Of a stretch of DNA of 64,000 nt, positions 62,042 to 64,000 are shown piece after piece. Both the position numbers and the translations under genes were made by a program. The number at the start of each line of letters is the position of its first letter. The first letter of the stretch is position 1. Below the pieces are notes generated by a model. That model was given only the letters and a program-made list of their open reading frames with translations, did no database searches and had not been told where the DNA came from. The stretch is from Raphanus sativus (Eukaryota; Streptophyta; Magnoliopsida; Brassicales; Brassicaceae): contig NC_079511.1 in assembly GCF_000801105.2 (NCBI RefSeq), positions 21,971,792 through 22,035,791 on the forward strand, given 5' to 3'.

Positions 62042-64000
62042 TTAGTAGTAACTCAAGACTGATACTTTAGCTTGAGGACCGCCTTGTACGTAGACAAAAT
62101 CATGAGTTTGTCCTGCTCTCAGAGTCTTTTGCCACTCAGGAAGCTGGTAAGTAGTCTTTTGCCCCGTTGGGTTTAGACCCCATATAGGTCCTGAGAGATC
62201 TTCAATCTTGAGCTTAAGATCCGATATCTGTTTCTGAGAATTGTTCTTGATGATCACTTTGTGTCTGTAGTACCTCGTGTCCCCAGCCATCCAATTGGCA
62301 GTTATTGAATGTAGAAACTCAATTGGTGCACCTGATTGCTTTGGAGTGTATCTTGTTGGTGTTGCTTTGTAAGACGAAGCTGTAAGAGTTTCATATAAAA
62401 TGAGAATCAGACACTGTTTGAAAAGGCATAGACGTTGTAGAGCAAGTAAAAAAGATCATCAACCTGGTGGTTTTGTTGTTTGGTAAGGTTTGGAATATCC
62501 TCCTCCATAAGACCCTACAAAGCTCCATTACATTACTTGATGTTCTTGAAACAGGAGTAGTTTGATCGGCAATGAGTACATAGTTTAGTTTTTAAGTTAG
62601 TTACCTAATTTTCCAGAGAGTTTAGCGAATAGACCAACGAGTGGAGCTGTTCCTGACAGAGTTGGTTCTGATTGCTCGTAGTTTGCCCGGTCGTCAGAGT
62701 AGTTATCATTCTGGTCTGGTCCACCAACAAGAGCACCATGGATAACATTAGGATCAGCTTGTGACCTTCTGTACCAAGAATCAAATCCTTGTACACAGCT
62801 CACAGAAGAGCGTTGAACAAAGATTGAAGGGATTGAAGCGCCTCTATGGTGAACTCGGAGTGGATATTTTGGTCCATATCCAACTAGGTAACTCATTCCC
62901 TGACGGTTCTTCCCAAGAATGTAATCAGCCTGCAAGAAGTAAAAACTCGGTTACTGCATTTAAACTCTTGCAGGCTGATTACATTCTTTCATCCCCCAAC
63001 CAGTTCCTCCCATGTAACCGGCATTGTCTATAGCGTATTTTAAGTAATACTGGTCCCCGGTGGCACGGTGTAGCCAAGCTGCAGCCCAAAGAAGCTCGTC
63101 CTTCAAAACATTTACACAATAGAGACTTTGTTTAGTTGCACTGAAACAGGATCCAGTAACTTTGGAGAAGGAAAAACGTTGAGAGATCAGATCAAAGGTG
63201 TTATACCGAGTAACCAGATGACATGTAGAAAGCTTTTGCATTTGGGATTGAATCAGTGAATAATCCTCTGTACTTATCAGCAAATGAGAAGAGCTGAAAT
63301 GTAACAAGAACAAAGATTAAGAAAGAAAAGTAAGAAAACCAAACAAAATAAACTAAACCGATATAAACCAGATAACCAAACAAAAAGAAAGATACCAAAC
63401 CTCTTTGGCATGAGTTAAGAGAATAGCAGAGTAAGAGGAGTTATAAGGCTTGAAAGCCAGAGAAGCAGCGGCAAAAGCAGCAGCGGTTTCACCGGCTAAG
63501 TCTGAACCAGGATGGTACTGGTCAAGCTTATAAGCTGTTCTTGAAGTGGTCATGTCCTCAGGACGCTCCCAACAGTAATGGTCTGATTGTCCATCTCCAA
63601 CTTGACCCCATAGAACATTAGGCTGAGGATGAGCTTTGATGAAGTAATCAGTACCCCATCGGATTGACCACAATGTCTGTTGCATCTGGTTCAAACCGGA
63701 TAGCTCTTTACGGTTATCAACTGCGGCCCACGATAGCATTGTCACTAAGAAAGCCATTGGTAAACCGAATTTCACATTGTCTCCTGCATCATAATATCCT
63801 CCTTCCAAGCTCACCTGTTCATTCATATATGCATCAACCTCAGTATCATTACAGAAACTTCTTTTTTTTTTTACTGGTATGTTTTTAATAAACATGTATA
63901 AATCCAAGAACATTAATTATATATAAGCATTGTGAGAATGTTATATGGGACTTACGCCTTGAGCAAGACCATCTTTGAGACCAGAATTGCCACGCCATTT
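62042..64000 (-). pseudogene. GH9C1: GH9C1-like endo-1,4-beta-glucanase with CBM49, internally deleted
   Basis: Secreted GH9 enzymes cut cellulose-like beta-1,4-glucans; class C members carry a C-terminal CBM49. Minus-strand exons: beyond the edge to 63956 (WRGNSGLKDGLAQG), 63814-63401 (GGYYDAGDNVKFG, with the catalytic Asp region), 63293-63207 (LFSFADKYRGLFTDSIPNAK), 63100-about 62979 (DELLWAAAWLHRATGDQYYL, TGWGMKE), 62929-62605 (ADYILGKNRQGMSYLVGYGP, GGPDQNDNYSDDRANYEQSE with the catalytic Glu), 62514-62464 (linker) and 62379-62042 (CBM49, ending SVLSYY). Between TGWGMKE and ADYILGK the usual ~150 residues of the barrel are missing; only 50 bp lie there, flanked by a 23-bp inverted repeat, and the frame meets a stop (ECNQPARV-stop). 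The product would be inactive. The 5' end lies outside the window. Confidence 0.85.
62915..62988. repeat. 23-bp perfect inverted repeat at the GH9 deletion junction
   Basis: Arms 62915-62937 and 62966-62988 are exact reverse complements, with a 28 bp spacer. The left arm is the native intron/exon boundary before ADYILGK (AG|GCTGATTACATTCTTG). The right arm is an inverted copy of it fused to the GMKE codons. Confidence 0.95.

Noticed and set aside
62761..63033. 90-codon plus-strand frame within GH9C1
   Set aside because: Antisense to the GH9 exons.

Overview
The window is plant nuclear DNA, most likely Brassica or a close relative. It is AT-rich, has spliced genes with GT..AG introns, and is crowded with LINE, MULE, hAT, Tourist and Sadhu-like remnants. 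The gene order YUCCA10-like flavin monooxygenase, nucleolin, then GH9 endoglucanase with a C-terminal CBM49 matches the Arabidopsis thaliana neighbourhood At1g48910 (YUC10), At1g48920 (NUC-L1), At1g48930 (GH9C1). That assignment comes from recalled knowledge; no search was run.

Region 1 (1-25.9 kb) is a recent tandem segmental duplication. Each copy holds 233-234 bp repeats, a pair of LINE RNase H fragments in inverted orientation, a four-exon YUC10 gene and the start of a second, decayed YUC10 copy. The left YUC10 (4717-7004) is intact at 382 codons. The right one (20475-22658) has a 4-bp deletion at the end of exon 1 that leads to an early stop. Between the arms (8.06-15.5 kb) lie a MITE, a reverse-strand LINE reverse-transcriptase relic and an array of three-monomer higher-order repeats. 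The decayed third YUC copy (23.5-25.9 kb) carries a Tourist-like and a hAT-like MITE, both with target-site duplications (TSDs).

Region 2 (25.9-36 kb) is transposon territory. It contains an array of a short GGCTGAGTTA-type motif with ~340 bp superrepeats, a CCCGACCC-rich hAT-like element, and a 5,016 bp MULE with a perfect 9-bp TSD. The MULE interior holds at least 17 copies of a 22-bp palindrome of fixed geometry (GTAGAC-N10-GTCTAC) and a frameshifted MULE transposase N-terminus.

Region 3 (36-58.6 kb) is a tandem array of seven to eight degenerate units. Each full unit consists of a LINE fragment (+), YUC10 exon 2/exon 1 fragments (-) and a head-to-head YUC10 fragment ending in the last exon (+). 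It is interrupted by a Sadhu-like retroposon with a 16-bp TSD and an empty site in a neighbouring unit, and by a MULE-type AT-rich element with a 9-bp TSD.

Region 4 (58.7-64 kb) is the conserved part: an intact 13-exon nucleolin gene behind a telo-box/site II promoter, converging on a GH9C1-like endoglucanase. The latter has lost an internal block of catalytic-domain exons at a 23-bp inverted repeat and runs off the right edge of the window.

Taken together, this is a conserved nucleolin-GH9C1 block beside a YUC10 locus that has amplified and decayed, leaving one complete auxin-biosynthesis gene and about ten relics, many in inverted pairs that could form hairpin RNA.
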